A stretch of 64,000 bases of DNA from DATJFQ01 sp035495555 (GCA_035495555.1 DATJFQ010000077.1:1-64000); one strand, 5' to 3'; numbered from the stretch's first letter, positions 29,186 through 38,262 are shown. Translations and numbers: made by a program. The notes: a model not told the origin generated them from the sequence alone.

Positions 29186-29356
29186 GTGACCAAACGTACC
29201 TGGGGGATTCTGGCTGGAATTGCTGGCTCGGCGTTCGGCGCCTGGTATTTCCGTTCCCGGCTGGGACGCCGTTCTTCCATCTCGGCGGACCGCGACCGCG
29301 GCACCGTCATTTTCGACAATACGCCGACGGCGTCGGACGTGGACGCGATCGTCTGA
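29186..29356 (+). CDS. Small single-helix membrane protein
   Basis: A 56-residue protein beginning at a GTG with GGTGGAGG just upstream. A Thr-Lys-Arg start leads into one helix (WGILAGIAGSAFGAWYF), then an Arg-rich stop-transfer segment and DRGTVIFDNTPTASDVDAIV. No known family comes to mind. The length, ribosome site and membrane topology support a real gene. It sits between the GT-C-like and GT2 genes. Confidence 0.6.
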   Translation: MTKRTWGILAGIAGSAFGAWYFRSRLGRRSSISADRDRGTVIFDNTPTASDVDAIV

Positions 29357-29387
29357 CCCGGCAAGCCGCGACGACGGTCGCATCCCC

Positions 29388-30620
29388 GTGAAGCTCATCA
29401 GCGCAGAGCTGTCGCGTCCGCTCCCCGCGATTCCGCCGTGCTCGATCGGCGAGCAGTGGGTGCTCGTGCGTCTTCACGGTGAACCGCTCGGCTTCGTCAC
29501 CCCGCCCGCGGCGGGGGCGTCACCCTCCCGGCTTTCGGCGCTCATCCTCGACCGCTTGTCGTTTCCGATCGTGCGCCACCTGGTGGGGGACGGCATGGCG
29601 GCGACGGGAACCCTGACGGATCTGGCGCGGATTCCGCGGGAGTGTCCGCACGAACCGCGTCCGGCACTTCGCGTCACCGTCGCCGTGTGCACGAGGAACC
29701 GCGCAACGCACCTGCGCACGTGCCTCGACGCGATTCAGGCGGTCGAATATCCGCGCGAACTGCTGGAATGCCTCGTCGTCGACAACGCGCCGGAAGACGA
29801 CACCACACGCAACGTCGTTTCACGCTATCCCGGCGTTCGTTACGCGTGCGAACCGCGCCCCGGCCTGGATCGCGCACGCAACCGCGCGATCGTCGAATCC
29901 ACGGGCGCGATCATCGCGTTCACGGACGACGACGCCCGCGTGGATCCGCTGTGGGTGCGCGCGGTCGCGGCCGCGTTCGAAGAGGAGCCGCACGCGATGT
30001 GCGTGACCGGCCTGGTCGTGCCGGGCGAACTCGACACGCCGGCGCAGTTGCTGTTCGAACGCTACGGCGGCTTCAGCCGCGGCGTGAACCGCTTCGTGTT
30101 TCTGGCGGACCGGCAGGAGCCGGTCGGGAACCGGTACGCAGGCGCAGGCAGGTTCGGGACCGGCGCCAACATGGCGTTTCGTCGCGCATTCTTCGATGCC
30201 CACGGACTGTTCGATCCGGCGCTCGATGTCGGCACGCCAACCAACGGCGGGGGCGATCTCGAGATGTTCTTCCGGGTGCTGAAAGAAGGGCACGCGCTCG
30301 TGTACGAGCCGAGCGCCATCGTCGGTCACCTCCATCGACGCGAGTATCGTGAACTGCGCTCGCAAATCGAGAACAACGGGATCGGGTTCTATTCGTACAT
30401 CGTACGAAGCGCGCGTGCGTATCCACGGGAGCGCGCGGCGCTGGCGCGGTTCGGCGCGGCGTGGTGGTGGAGGTGGAACGCCCGTCGGCTGCTGCGTTCG
30501 TTGGCCGGACGCGAATCGATTCCGCGAGACCTGATCTTCGCCGAGTGCGTCGGCTCGTTCAAAGGCCTGTGGCGATACGGCACGTCTCGACGGCGGCTCG
30601 CCGGAGAGGGCGAGTCATGA
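29388..30620 (+). CDS. GT2 glycosyltransferase with extra N-terminal domain (A)
   Basis: A 410-residue protein from a GTG start. Residues 1-85 are an unrecognised domain (WVLVRLHGEPLGFVTPP, then RLSALILDRLSFPIVRHL). Residues about 90-330 are a GT-A fold GT2 catalytic domain: LRVTVAVCTRNRATHLRTCL, the DDD at about 180-182 (IIAFTDDDARVD), and GTGANMAFRRAFFDAHGLFD. The C-terminus is basic and may lie on the membrane. The sugar donor is not predictable. Same N-terminal domain as the next gene; ATGA overlap with it. Confidence 0.88.
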   Translation: MKLISAELSRPLPAIPPCSIGEQWVLVRLHGEPLGFVTPPAAGASPSRLSALILDRLSFPIVRHLVGDGMAATGTLTDLARIPRECPHEPRPALRVTVAVCTRNRATHLRTCLDAIQAVEYPRELLECLVVDNAPEDDTTRNVVSRYPGVRYACEPRPGLDRARNRAIVESTGAIIAFTDDDARVDPLWVRAVAAAFEEEPHAMCVTGLVVPGELDTPAQLLFERYGGFSRGVNRFVFLADRQEPVGNRYAGAGRFGTGANMAFRRAFFDAHGLFDPALDVGTPTNGGGDLEMFFRVLKEGHALVYEPSAIVGHLHRREYRELRSQIENNGIGFYSYIVRSARAYPRERAALARFGAAWWWRWNARRLLRSLAGRESIPRDLIFAECVGSFKGLWRYGTSRRRLAGEGES

Positions 30621-31930
30621 TCGAAGGCCGCGAATGGCCGATCGCCGTTCGGTCCGTCGAGGTCAGCGTACCAGTCGCGCCCATCACGGACGTCACCGGA
30701 TATCCACGAACGCGGGTGTTCGTCCGTCAGACGGGCACGCTCGTCGGATCGGTGGACATCTGGAACGGCGGCGGACCGATCTCCGCCACGCGGCTGCGGC
30801 AGGCGATCGCCGGCGGACTCGCGTGGCCCTTGATGCGGCGGGCGCTCGAGGGACAGCTCGGCGAACGGCATGAGGCCAATCCGAACGCCGGCGCCCGCAC
30901 ATCCGGCGAGGCAGCGATGAGGCCGATGTCCGTGTCGGTCGTGATTGCCACGTGCAACCGTCCGGACGATCTCCGCCGATGCCTGTCGTCGCTGCGCGCG
31001 CTTCGCCCGTCCATCCCGCTCGAACTCGTCGTCGTCGACAACCGCCCGGCCGGCGGCGCAACGCCTGCTGTCGTTCGCGAATTCGGCGACGTGCGATTCA
31101 TCGAGGAACCGCGTCCCGGGCTCTCATACGCGCGAAATGCCGGGTTCATGGCAGCAAGCGGCGACATCGCGATCGCGATCGACGATGACGTGACGGTGCC
31201 GCAAGGATGGCTGGAGCGGCTCGTTGCGCCGTTTTCGCGCCGCGAGGTCATGTGCGTCACCGGAAACGTGCTGCCGGTGGCGCTGGACACCGAAGCGCAA
31301 TGCCGCTTCGAGGCGTATGGCGGACTCGGGAAAGGGTTCGAACCCATCGAAGCCGGTCCCGACTGGTTCCGGGCATGGCGCACCGCCGTCCCGACGTGGC
31401 GGCTCGGCGCGACGGCAAATGCCGCATTCCGGCGGAGCATCTTCTTCGACCCCCGAATCGGGCTGCTCGACGAAGCACTCGGCGCCGGCATGCCGACCGG
31501 CTGCAGCGAGGATACGTACCTCTTCTACCGAATCCTGAAGGCTGGCTACACGATCGTCTACGACCCGGCGGCGTGGGTCTGGCATCGGCATCGTGTGGAG
31601 CAGCGCTCGCTGCGGCATCAGATCTTTTCGTACAGCAAGGGGCACGTCGCATATCAGCTCACGACGCTTGCGCGCGAGGGGGACCGGCGGGCGCTCGTGC
31701 GCCTGCTGTATTCGCTGCCCCGGGTGTACGCGGCCCGCACATGGGAGCGCCTGCGCGGCCGGAGTGAATATCCGTTGCCGCTCATCGCCACGGAAGTGCT
31801 CGGGACGCTCGCGGGCCCGCTGGCGTTGTGGCGCGCGCGGCGGCGCGTCCGCCGCCTGGGCCCGAGTCTGAGGACGCAACCGCATGCTGTATCGGTGGAA
31901 AGTCCGGTCACTGAAACGTCCGGCTCTTAA
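30617..31930 (+). CDS. GT2 glycosyltransferase with extra N-terminal domain (B)
   Basis: A 437-residue paralogue of the preceding gene product. The N-terminal ~90 residues (TRVFVRQTGTLVGSVDIWNG, then ATRLRQAIAGGLAWPLMRR) match the preceding one in layout. The GT2 domain starts near 105 with MSVSVVIATCNRPDDLRRCL and has IAIDDDVTVP as the metal-binding motif and GATANAAFRRSIFFD. The ATG overlaps the preceding stop (ATGA) and GGAGAGG is upstream. The last 47 bases overlap the methyltransferase gene. Role: transfer of a sugar to a growing surface glycan, exact linkage unknown. Confidence 0.88.
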   Translation: MIEGREWPIAVRSVEVSVPVAPITDVTGYPRTRVFVRQTGTLVGSVDIWNGGGPISATRLRQAIAGGLAWPLMRRALEGQLGERHEANPNAGARTSGEAAMRPMSVSVVIATCNRPDDLRRCLSSLRALRPSIPLELVVVDNRPAGGATPAVVREFGDVRFIEEPRPGLSYARNAGFMAASGDIAIAIDDDVTVPQGWLERLVAPFSRREVMCVTGNVLPVALDTEAQCRFEAYGGLGKGFEPIEAGPDWFRAWRTAVPTWRLGATANAAFRRSIFFDPRIGLLDEALGAGMPTGCSEDTYLFYRILKAGYTIVYDPAAWVWHRHRVEQRSLRHQIFSYSKGHVAYQLTTLAREGDRRALVRLLYSLPRVYAARTWERLRGRSEYPLPLIATEVLGTLAGPLALWRARRRVRRLGPSLRTQPHAVSVESPVTETSGS

Positions 31931-32696
31931 CGGGCTCTGGCGGCGGTGGCGCGCGCGACGCGGAGACGCGGTCGGCAACTACGCGTCCCTTCCCGACTAC
32001 ATCCGTCAGCACGCCCCCGGCCGATCGTTCGCAGACATCGGCTGCATGTGGGGCGTCAACGGCGAATTCTCGTTCATGGCGGAGGATGCCGGCGCGACCC
32101 ACGTCGTCGCCGTCGACGTCTTCGGCCCCACGCCGGAGTTCGAGGAGAAGCAGCGCGCGCGCCGATCGCGCGTGCGCTTCGTGCTCGGCGACATCACGCG
32201 CCAGTCGACGCTCGAAGCGGTAGGGCCGGTCGACGTCGTGTTCTGCGCCGGCGTGCTGTATCACCATCCGAGCCCGTACGATCTGCTCGTCGCGCTCCGC
32301 CGCATCTGCCGGGAGACGCTGATTCTGCGCTCGTCGACCATTCCGGAAGTGCGCGGGCTGCCCAACGCCGCCGTGTTCTTTCCGATGCTCGACGCGCGGG
32401 GGCGGGAACTGTGGAACCTGAGTTCGCTGGGCGTGCTGCACCAGGCCGGGATCACCAATGAGTTCCAGCCGTCGGATGGCTACGGCAACTGGTTCTGGGG
32501 CCTGACCCCGAGCTGTCTCGAATCGCTCCTGCGCCTGGCCGGCTTCCGGGTGGATGCCCGCGCGACGGAAGCGTTCGCGCAGACGTGCATCTGCACAGCC
32601 GTATCGCCGCCGCTCGAACACCAGTTGCCCGACGAGGACTCCGCCCGCCACATCGCCGCCAATATCTCCGCGTCAGGAGTCGCCCGCCCGGCGTAG
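31884..32696 (+). CDS. SAM-dependent methyltransferase of the glycan locus
   Basis: A 270-residue protein with motif I SFADIGCMWGVNGEF at about 48-62, an acidic VAVDVFG, the DVVFCAGVLYHHPSPYDLL segment and a Phe/Trp-rich C-terminal half (SDGYGNWFWGLTPSCLESLL). The N-terminus is very basic. It overlaps the upstream glycosyltransferase by 47 bases. In such loci, methyltransferases cap or modify sugars; this is inference from context. It is the last plus-strand gene before a convergent minus-strand cluster. Confidence 0.85.
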   Translation: MLYRWKVRSLKRPALNGLWRRWRARRGDAVGNYASLPDYIRQHAPGRSFADIGCMWGVNGEFSFMAEDAGATHVVAVDVFGPTPEFEEKQRARRSRVRFVLGDITRQSTLEAVGPVDVVFCAGVLYHHPSPYDLLVALRRICRETLILRSSTIPEVRGLPNAAVFFPMLDARGRELWNLSSLGVLHQAGITNEFQPSDGYGNWFWGLTPSCLESLLRLAGFRVDARATEAFAQTCICTAVSPPLEHQLPDEDSARHIAANISASGVARPA

Positions 32697-32710
32697 CGCG
32701 CTCCGCGCGT

Positions 32711-32801
32711 GGTGCTCGGTGCTCCGTGCTCGGTGCTGGGTGCTCGGTGCTCGACGCGAACATCGAACATCGAGCATCGAACATCGAGCATCGTCAGATC
32801 T
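32711..32801. repeat. Composite heptamer array between convergent genes
   Basis: Six GGTGCTC-family units (32711-32752), one hybrid unit, then five ACATCGA/GCATCGA-family units (32760-32794) and a CAGATCT pair follow one another in a single unbroken 7-nt phase. The two halves are partly complementary if G-U pairs are allowed. The array fills the 105-base gap between convergent coding regions and could serve as a bidirectional terminator. Confidence 0.85.
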
Positions 32802-33686
32802 TCAGATCTTTGCTGCCGTCAGCGCGGCCTTCTTGCGGGCCTCGCGCCACAGCACGCCGGGTGCCAGGCGAGCGAGCGTCAACGCTTTCGTCACGACATC
32901 TGACATCGCACCTTGGCGGTAATCCCGCCTCATCTCTTCGACGAGCTGCGTGCCGTAAAAATCGCGCCACATCGCGCATCCTGCGCGCCAGTCTGCGATG
33001 AGCCGTGCATCGTGCGGCTTGTGACGCCGCATGACAGCCTGCGTGTCGCGCAGCATGAGCGCCGCGCTTCCGCTCATGTTGCCGCCGTGCCGTCGATAGC
33101 CGGCGACAGCCTGACCGAGGTCGCACGCGCGATGATGGCGGGTCACTCGCAGGTACAGGTCGTAGTCGGCCGCCGCGTCGAATCCGTGCGCGAAGCCGCC
33201 CGCTTCGCGGACGATGGAGGTGCGCAGCATCGCGGCCGCCGGCGTCCAGATGTAATTGTTGCGGAGAAACGCGGCATGCGCGTCGCCGCCCACGCGCGGG
33301 GAGACGGGCGTGTCGAGCAGCGAGCCCGCCTCGTCCATCATCACGCACCGCCCCCACACCAGCGCGCAATCCGGATCACCGGTCAACGCCGCGGCCCCGG
33401 TGTCCAGCGCAGCTGGAAGCAGCCGGTCGTCGGCGTCGAGAAAGACGATGAACTCACCGTGCGCAGCATTCAGCCCACGGTTTCGCGCGGCCACGACTCC
33501 CTGATTCTGCTGGCGGATGCACGTCACACCCGCGGTTCGGGTGATTGCGGATATCTCCTCGGTCGAACCGTCGTCGACCACGATGATTTCCGGTTGAAGG
33601 GTGTTCGCACGCGCGCTGGCGATGGCGTCGCAAAGAAATTGCCCCTGATTGAAGCAGGGGATGACCACCGAGACCGCGGGGGTCAC
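32802..33686 (-). CDS. GT2 glycosyltransferase (WcaA-like)
   Basis: A 294-residue GT-A enzyme: VSVVIPCFNQGQFLCDAI at the start, IIVVDDGSTEEIS, then FIVFLDADDRLLPAAL holding the DAD metal motif, and AADYDLYLRVTRHH with the usual catalytic-base aspartate region. The start is a GTG whose bases overlap the TGA of the upstream glycosyltransferase (GTGA). Inverting or retaining chemistry and sugar cannot be read from the sequence. Last gene of the five-gene minus-strand glycan export operon. Confidence 0.9.
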   Translation of the reverse strand: MTPAVSVVIPCFNQGQFLCDAIASARANTLQPEIIVVDDGSTEEISAITRTAGVTCIRQQNQGVVAARNRGLNAAHGEFIVFLDADDRLLPAALDTGAAALTGDPDCALVWGRCVMMDEAGSLLDTPVSPRVGGDAHAAFLRNNYIWTPAAAMLRTSIVREAGGFAHGFDAAADYDLYLRVTRHHRACDLGQAVAGYRRHGGNMSGSAALMLRDTQAVMRRHKPHDARLIADWRAGCAMWRDFYGTQLVEEMRRDYRQGAMSDVVTKALTLARLAPGVLWREARKKAALTAAKI

Positions 33687-34600
33687 GACAGCCGGCCCTT
33701 CACGAACCCACCGAAAAACCGAAGCCGCAGTTCGGCGGCAAAGGCGCCGTCCCAGTCGCCGCGGATGGCGCAGGCAGCCCAATGCGCCGCGTCCGTCGCC
33801 GCGCCGCGCAGCAGATGTCCCGGGACGCCGAGTACCCGCACGCGCGACCGCTCGACCTCGTCGCTGCGCATCAACGCGTGAAAGAACCCGTGGCCGGCGT
33901 GCCATCGCCGGTGGTATGCGCGGGCGCACCGCTCCCGCGGAACGCGCGTCATCACAATCATGTGCGGCGTGTACAGCGCCCGCCCGCCGGACGCATACAG
34001 GCGGTGCAGCAGTTCGTGATCTTCGGTGGATCCGATGCTGTCCTTCACGCGCTGGACGGCCGGCGAGAACGTGCCGACGCGCTCGAACACGCTGCGTCGG
34101 AATGCAACGTTCGCCCCGATCAGGCCGATGGGCGATGCGCGGTCGAATACTCGATTCACGTCGCCGTGGTCCTGCAGTGCCAGCGGCGCCCAGTGGGTCG
34201 GCGTCAGCCAGGACGGCTTGTCCTCGGGCCACGCCGGCAGCACACGCCCGCCCACCGCGTCCACGTCGGGGTGCGCGGCCATCGTCGTCGTGATCGTGTC
34301 GATCCAGTCGGGCGCGACCTCTACGTCATCGTCGGTCAACGCGACGATTGGTGATCGCGATGCGGCGAGCCCGGTATTCCGCGCGTACGACAGCCCCTGG
34401 CGCGGTTCCCTGACCACCACCACGCGCGGGTCGTCGAGCGACGCGAGGAACTCGACGCTGCCGTCACTGGAATTGTTATTGACCACGACGATTTCGTACG
34501 AGTCCCGCGGCGCGTTTTGCCGCAGCAGGGCATCCATCGCCGCGCGAAGCAGCGTCGCGCGGTTATACGTCGGCAGAATGACGCTGACGTTCGGCGACAT
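33683..34600 (-). CDS. GT2 glycosyltransferase (C)
   Basis: A 305-residue GT2 enzyme with VSVILPTYNRATLLRAAMDA, EIVVVNNNSSDGSV, ALTDDDVEVAPDWID (metal motif) and GANVAFRRSVFERVGTF. A basic C-terminal stretch follows that may associate with the membrane. It overlaps the Wzt-like ATPase gene by 38 bases and the next GT gene by four. It lacks the extra N-terminal domain of the plus-strand pair. Confidence 0.9.
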   Translation of the reverse strand: MSPNVSVILPTYNRATLLRAAMDALLRQNAPRDSYEIVVVNNNSSDGSVEFLASLDDPRVVVVREPRQGLSYARNTGLAASRSPIVALTDDDVEVAPDWIDTITTTMAAHPDVDAVGGRVLPAWPEDKPSWLTPTHWAPLALQDHGDVNRVFDRASPIGLIGANVAFRRSVFERVGTFSPAVQRVKDSIGSTEDHELLHRLYASGGRALYTPHMIVMTRVPRERCARAYHRRWHAGHGFFHALMRSDEVERSRVRVLGVPGHLLRGAATDAAHWAACAIRGDWDGAFAAELRLRFFGGFVKGRLS

Positions 34601-35759
34601 CCGCCCATCTCCAACTGTGAGGCGCGTAGAAGTATCCGCGCACGTTCTTGCCGGGCTCGATCATCAGCAGGCGCGTGCCGTACCACCAGTCGAGTGCCGC
34701 TGCGCTCGTGCGATCTCGAACCGAAGCGCCGACCGCATAAACGCCCGGCTGCAGTCCCATCTCGGGGCAGGTGAACTCGAGGCTGCGACGGCCTTCCCAC
34801 AGCGGCAGCATCTCCGGGGTGAGCGCCGTCGTCTGTTGACAGTGCAGCGTGCGGCCGTCCCTCGAGTAGTAGAAGACTTCGACGACGGCGTCAGCAATTG
34901 GCGAGAGGACGTCGATGTCGACGCGCGCACATAGCGGACCGCCGGTGCGCGTGCCGCGGACCTCTTCCCCGTGCTCATTCCGGAACGTGACATCGACCAC
35001 CCGCGCTGCGCCTGGCATTGCGACGTGCGCGGCATCGGCAAGGCGTCCGGCGGAGTTGTCGTCCGTCATCTGGTCGTACGCGCGGATGACGTCCCGCGGA
35101 GATCCTGCCGCGGCAATGACTCCCGCATTCATCAACAGCACGCGATCGCACAGGCGATCGACGGACGTCAAATCATGCGAGATGAAGAGCATTGTCGTGC
35201 CCTGCCGGCGCAGTTCGCCGATGCGTTCGTAGCACTGGAGCTGGAAGGCCGCGTCGCCGACGGCAAGGACCTCGTCGACGAGCAGGATATCGGCTTCGAG
35301 GTGCGCGGCGATGGCGAACCCGAGCCGCACGTACATGCCCGACGAGTACCATTTCACCGGCACGTCGATGAAGGAGCCGACGCCGGAGAACTCGATGATG
35401 CGTTCCAGCTTGGCGGCAATTTCCCGTCGCTTCATTCCGAGAATGGAGCCGCTGAGGAATATGTTTTCGCGACCCGTGAGCTCCGGATGGAAACCGGAAC
35501 CGACCTCGATGAGCGCCGCCACGCGGCCGTCGAGCGTGATGGTGCCCGCCGAGGGAGCGGTGATCCGTGACAACAGCTTGAGCACGGTGCTCTTGCCCGC
35601 GCCATTGGGGCCGATGATGCCCAGCGTCTCGCCATGCGGCACTTCGAACGTGACGTCGCGAACGGCCCAGAAATCTCCCGGGGTGGGCGCCTCACCAGCA
35701 GCGGCGGGGCGCCGGATCCGATAACGCTTCGAAACGCCGTCGAACCGGATGTCGATCAT
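34563..35759 (-). CDS. Polysaccharide ABC exporter ATPase, Wzt-like
   Basis: A 398-residue protein. The ATPase domain is at about 1-245: Walker A GPNGAGKSTVLKLL, the KWYSSGMYVRLGFAIA signature in which the Wzt/TagH type diverges from LSGGQ, Walker B ILLVDEVLAVGD, and SHDLTSV. A beta-sandwich Wzt_C-like domain of about 150 residues follows, which in O-antigen exporters reads the glycan terminus. Its ATG overlaps the stop of the permease gene by one base (TGATG). It powers export of the glycan built by the surrounding GT2 enzymes. Confidence 0.93.
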   Translation of the reverse strand: MIDIRFDGVSKRYRIRRPAAAGEAPTPGDFWAVRDVTFEVPHGETLGIIGPNGAGKSTVLKLLSRITAPSAGTITLDGRVAALIEVGSGFHPELTGRENIFLSGSILGMKRREIAAKLERIIEFSGVGSFIDVPVKWYSSGMYVRLGFAIAAHLEADILLVDEVLAVGDAAFQLQCYERIGELRRQGTTMLFISHDLTSVDRLCDRVLLMNAGVIAAAGSPRDVIRAYDQMTDDNSAGRLADAAHVAMPGAARVVDVTFRNEHGEEVRGTRTGGPLCARVDIDVLSPIADAVVEVFYYSRDGRTLHCQQTTALTPEMLPLWEGRRSLEFTCPEMGLQPGVYAVGASVRDRTSAAALDWWYGTRLLMIEPGKNVRGYFYAPHSWRWADVAERQRHSADV

Positions 35760-36583
35760 CAGATGACGTCCGCCATGGTTGCTTCTGCGCGCTTGAAGAA
35801 CGCATAGGCGATCGGAAGCACGACTGCGGTGACCACGATCCCTGCCTGGAGCGCCGGCACGTCACCGATGGGGCGCTGCAGCAAGGCGTCCCGGAATGCG
35901 GCGATGATCCCCGTCATCGGGTTCACGTCGTACCACCATCGCCACCGGCCGGGAACGACGCTCAAGGGATAAATCACCGGCGAGGCGAACATCCAGAGCT
36001 GCACGATGACGGGGAGCGCCACGCCCACGTCACGAAATCGAACCTGCACCGCCGCGAGCACGAGCATCACCGCGAGCGCCCACGCGCAGAGCAGCACGAG
36101 CAGCGGAATGACCGCGAGGAGATACGGTGTGGGGGGAACTCGATACCAGGCCATCAGCAGCGCAAGGACGACAAGTCCCATGACGAAGTCGAAGAGCGCT
36201 GCCACGAGATACGTCACCGGGAGGATCTCCCGGGGGAAATACACCTTCGTGATGAGTTGCGTGTGGGTGACGAGCGAGTTCGTGCCGTTCGCGACGGCCG
36301 TGCTGAACAGCGTCCACGGCAGCAGTGCGGTGTACGCGAACAGCGCATACGGAACACCTTCGCTGGGAATCCGCGCCAGCTTCGAGAAGACGATGGTAAA
36401 GATCACCATCATCAGCAACGGCTGGAGCACGGCCCACAGCACGCCGGCCACGGTCTGCTTGTACCGGACGCTGATGCGGTGGAGGCTCAGCGTGTAGAGC
36501 AGGTCCGTGTAGGCGGCCAGCGTTCGGAGATGCTGGTCGATTCTCAACCAGCCGCGCGACGCCGGGCGAATGACGACGTGCAT
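35759..36583 (-). CDS. Polysaccharide ABC exporter permease, Wzm-like
   Basis: A 274-residue permease of the ABC-2 type with about six helices. It opens with MHVVIRPASRGW and has the family segments LLYTLSLHRISVRYKQTVAGVLW (shown only in part) and PREILPVTYL, and ends FFKRAEATMADVI. The ATG at 36583 is preferred to a TTG six codons upstream. With the Wzt-like ATPase it forms the inner-membrane exporter for a lipid-linked surface polysaccharide. Its 3' end overlaps the ATPase start. Confidence 0.93.
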   Translation of the reverse strand: MHVVIRPASRGWLRIDQHLRTLAAYTDLLYTLSLHRISVRYKQTVAGVLWAVLQPLLMMVIFTIVFSKLARIPSEGVPYALFAYTALLPWTLFSTAVANGTNSLVTHTQLITKVYFPREILPVTYLVAALFDFVMGLVVLALLMAWYRVPPTPYLLAVIPLLVLLCAWALAVMLVLAAVQVRFRDVGVALPVIVQLWMFASPVIYPLSVVPGRWRWWYDVNPMTGIIAAFRDALLQRPIGDVPALQAGIVVTAVVLPIAYAFFKRAEATMADVI

Positions 36584-36663
36584 CCAGCCTTCAGCTAGCA
36601 AAGCCTCTGCCGTATCGGAGTTCGGCCGCGTGCCGACTTTAGGCGCGAGAATCGCGGAAAGAA

Positions 36664-37710
36664 TCAGCCGCGGACGCGGTCCTCGACGGTGTCGACCGGC
36701 GCCTCGTCCAGCGGCATCGGGAGAGGACGCCTGCGTTTGGACGGGTGCGGTGCACGGCGAGCGTACACATGACGCCCGTAGAGGAACCCGAGCGCATCCC
36801 AGATCCGAAGCTCATCCCTGAACCGCTCGGTCCGGGCGCGCCGCCGCGCGAGATCACGACCCAGGTTCAAAGCCCCCCGCGTCGCCGACCCCAGGATGAA
36901 TCGCGGGACCCCCATGAGATGCGGCACCGTCTGCGGGTGCCACGGCGACATGATGCCGCGCGAAACGCCGCGCCAGAAGCACCACTGCCGGAAATACTGC
37001 CGCGTCAGGCGCTCTGCCGAAACATGGTGATAGATCACCAGATCGGGCCGATATTCGCCGCGGGCGCCCGTCTCGAGGAGCCGAAGATACATGTCTTCGT
37101 CTTCGCACGAGAACAGGCGCTGCGACGGACCCGGCCCGAGCTCCTCCGCATACCCTCCGAGCCGCGCCAGCGTCGTCCGTCGCACGACGGCATTGCCGCC
37201 TTTCAGAATGCCTGGGAACTCCGGTCCAAATGGGCGCCGGTGCGGTCCGGCGTCCGCGGACCCGATCACCGCCAGGTATTCCGGGGGGAGCCAATCCGGC
37301 TGATGGTCGCCCCAGACGGGCACGTAGGGGCCGCCGATGAACTCCACGGTCGGCTCGGAAAATGCGTCGGCGATGACCGTCAGCCACGACGGGTCGACCT
37401 CTTCGTCGTCGTCGATCATCCCGATCAAATCGGCGGTCGATCGGGAGATGCCAACGTTGAGCGCCGTCGATTTGCCCCGGCGGCGTTCCCACAGGAATTC
37501 GGCGCGTCCAGGCGCCTCGGCCATGACCCGGCGCAGGCGCTCCAGCGAGTCGTCCGTGCAGCCATTGCAGATGGCGACGACGCGGACGGCGAGCCCCTCC
37601 GGAAGGTGGGCTGCCAGGACGGAGCGGACGGCTCGCTCGAGCATGGCGCCCCGGTTGTGCGTCGGTACCAGCACGTCCAGCGTCAACGGCCTGTCCACGT
37701 TGCTATACAC
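36664..37710 (-). CDS. GT2 glycosyltransferase (D)
   Basis: A 348-residue GT2 enzyme: LDVLVPTHNRGAMLERAV, VAICNGCTDDSLERL, LIGMIDDDEEVDPSWLTV (metal motif), KGGNAVVRRTTLARLGGY, and a C-terminal basic region. The start is a GTG. Its position 80 bases before the Wzm-like gene makes it the first gene of the minus-strand glycan operon. Unlike its neighbours it has a long Arg/Pro-rich tail. Donor and acceptor unknown. Confidence 0.88.
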   Translation of the reverse strand: MYSNVDRPLTLDVLVPTHNRGAMLERAVRSVLAAHLPEGLAVRVVAICNGCTDDSLERLRRVMAEAPGRAEFLWERRRGKSTALNVGISRSTADLIGMIDDDEEVDPSWLTVIADAFSEPTVEFIGGPYVPVWGDHQPDWLPPEYLAVIGSADAGPHRRPFGPEFPGILKGGNAVVRRTTLARLGGYAEELGPGPSQRLFSCEDEDMYLRLLETGARGEYRPDLVIYHHVSAERLTRQYFRQWCFWRGVSRGIMSPWHPQTVPHLMGVPRFILGSATRGALNLGRDLARRRARTERFRDELRIWDALGFLYGRHVYARRAPHPSKRRRPLPMPLDEAPVDTVEDRVRG

Positions 37711-37722
37711 CTGAACCCTGCA

Positions 37723-38247
37723 ATGGGAATACCGTATGGCGTTTCGCTTGCAGTCTGCAACGGCGTGCGGACGACGAGGTCAACGGGTTGCCAATATTGG
37801 CCGCGCTGGCTCTCAGCCGTGTGGCTCTGCATCAGCGTGATCGCGCTGATTGCGGCGACCTCGTGCCGCCGGGGCGTTCCTGTTGTCGACACGGCACCCA
37901 AACCCGCGGTGGCCAACGGCACGATCACCGGCATCGTCCACGGGCCGGCCGGTACCTCCGGTATCCCGAACCGTATCGTGACCGCGACGAACCTGGAAAC
38001 CGGCGAGCGCCTGCAGACGCGCACGACGACGAATGGCGGCTTCACGATCGAAGCGAAGCCGGGCAAATACCGGGTGCAGGTCGAGCTGCACGCCGGAGAA
38101 TCCCTGGTCAAATCGCCGGACGTCGTGACGCTTGATCGAGGCGACATCGATTCGCACATCGAATTCGTCGTGGGGACCGCGCGCATCTCCCGCCCCCGCG
38201 GCCCGGCCTATTACGTCGACAACGGCCTCGGGTCGCCCATCGCCTGA
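37723..38247 (+). CDS. Lipoprotein with carboxypeptidase-regulatory-like domain
   Basis: Up to 174 residues. A hydrophobic segment ends in LIAATSC, a likely lipobox. Then comes one Ig-like domain of the carboxypeptidase regulatory type (GTITGIVHGPAGTSGIPNRI, TTTNGGFTIEAKPGKYRVQV). The start is uncertain: ATG 37723 leaves only 12 bases to the divergent glycosyltransferase, while GTGs at 37765 or 37819 leave room for promoters and still keep the lipobox. Such domains bind ligands or mediate folding at the cell surface. Function unknown. Confidence 0.65.
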   Translation: MGIPYGVSLAVCNGVRTTRSTGCQYWPRWLSAVWLCISVIALIAATSCRRGVPVVDTAPKPAVANGTITGIVHGPAGTSGIPNRIVTATNLETGERLQTRTTTNGGFTIEAKPGKYRVQVELHAGESLVKSPDVVTLDRGDIDSHIEFVVGTARISRPRGPAYYVDNGLGSPIA

Positions 38248-38249
38248 CA

Positions 38250-38255
38250 TATACT
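38250..38255 (+). promoter_or_regulatory. Candidate -10 (TATACT) for a leaderless transcript
   Basis: TATACT ends seven bases before the ATG at 38263, so transcription would begin at or next to the start codon. No Shine-Dalgarno motif is present there, which agrees with a leaderless mRNA. No clear -35. Confidence 0.4.
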
Positions 38256-38262
38256 CCCGTCC

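Noticed and set aside
29388..37710. Glycan locus as a recently transferred island
   Set aside because: GC content and codon choice look the same as in the respiratory genes; no integrase, transposase, tRNA or flanking repeats were seen.
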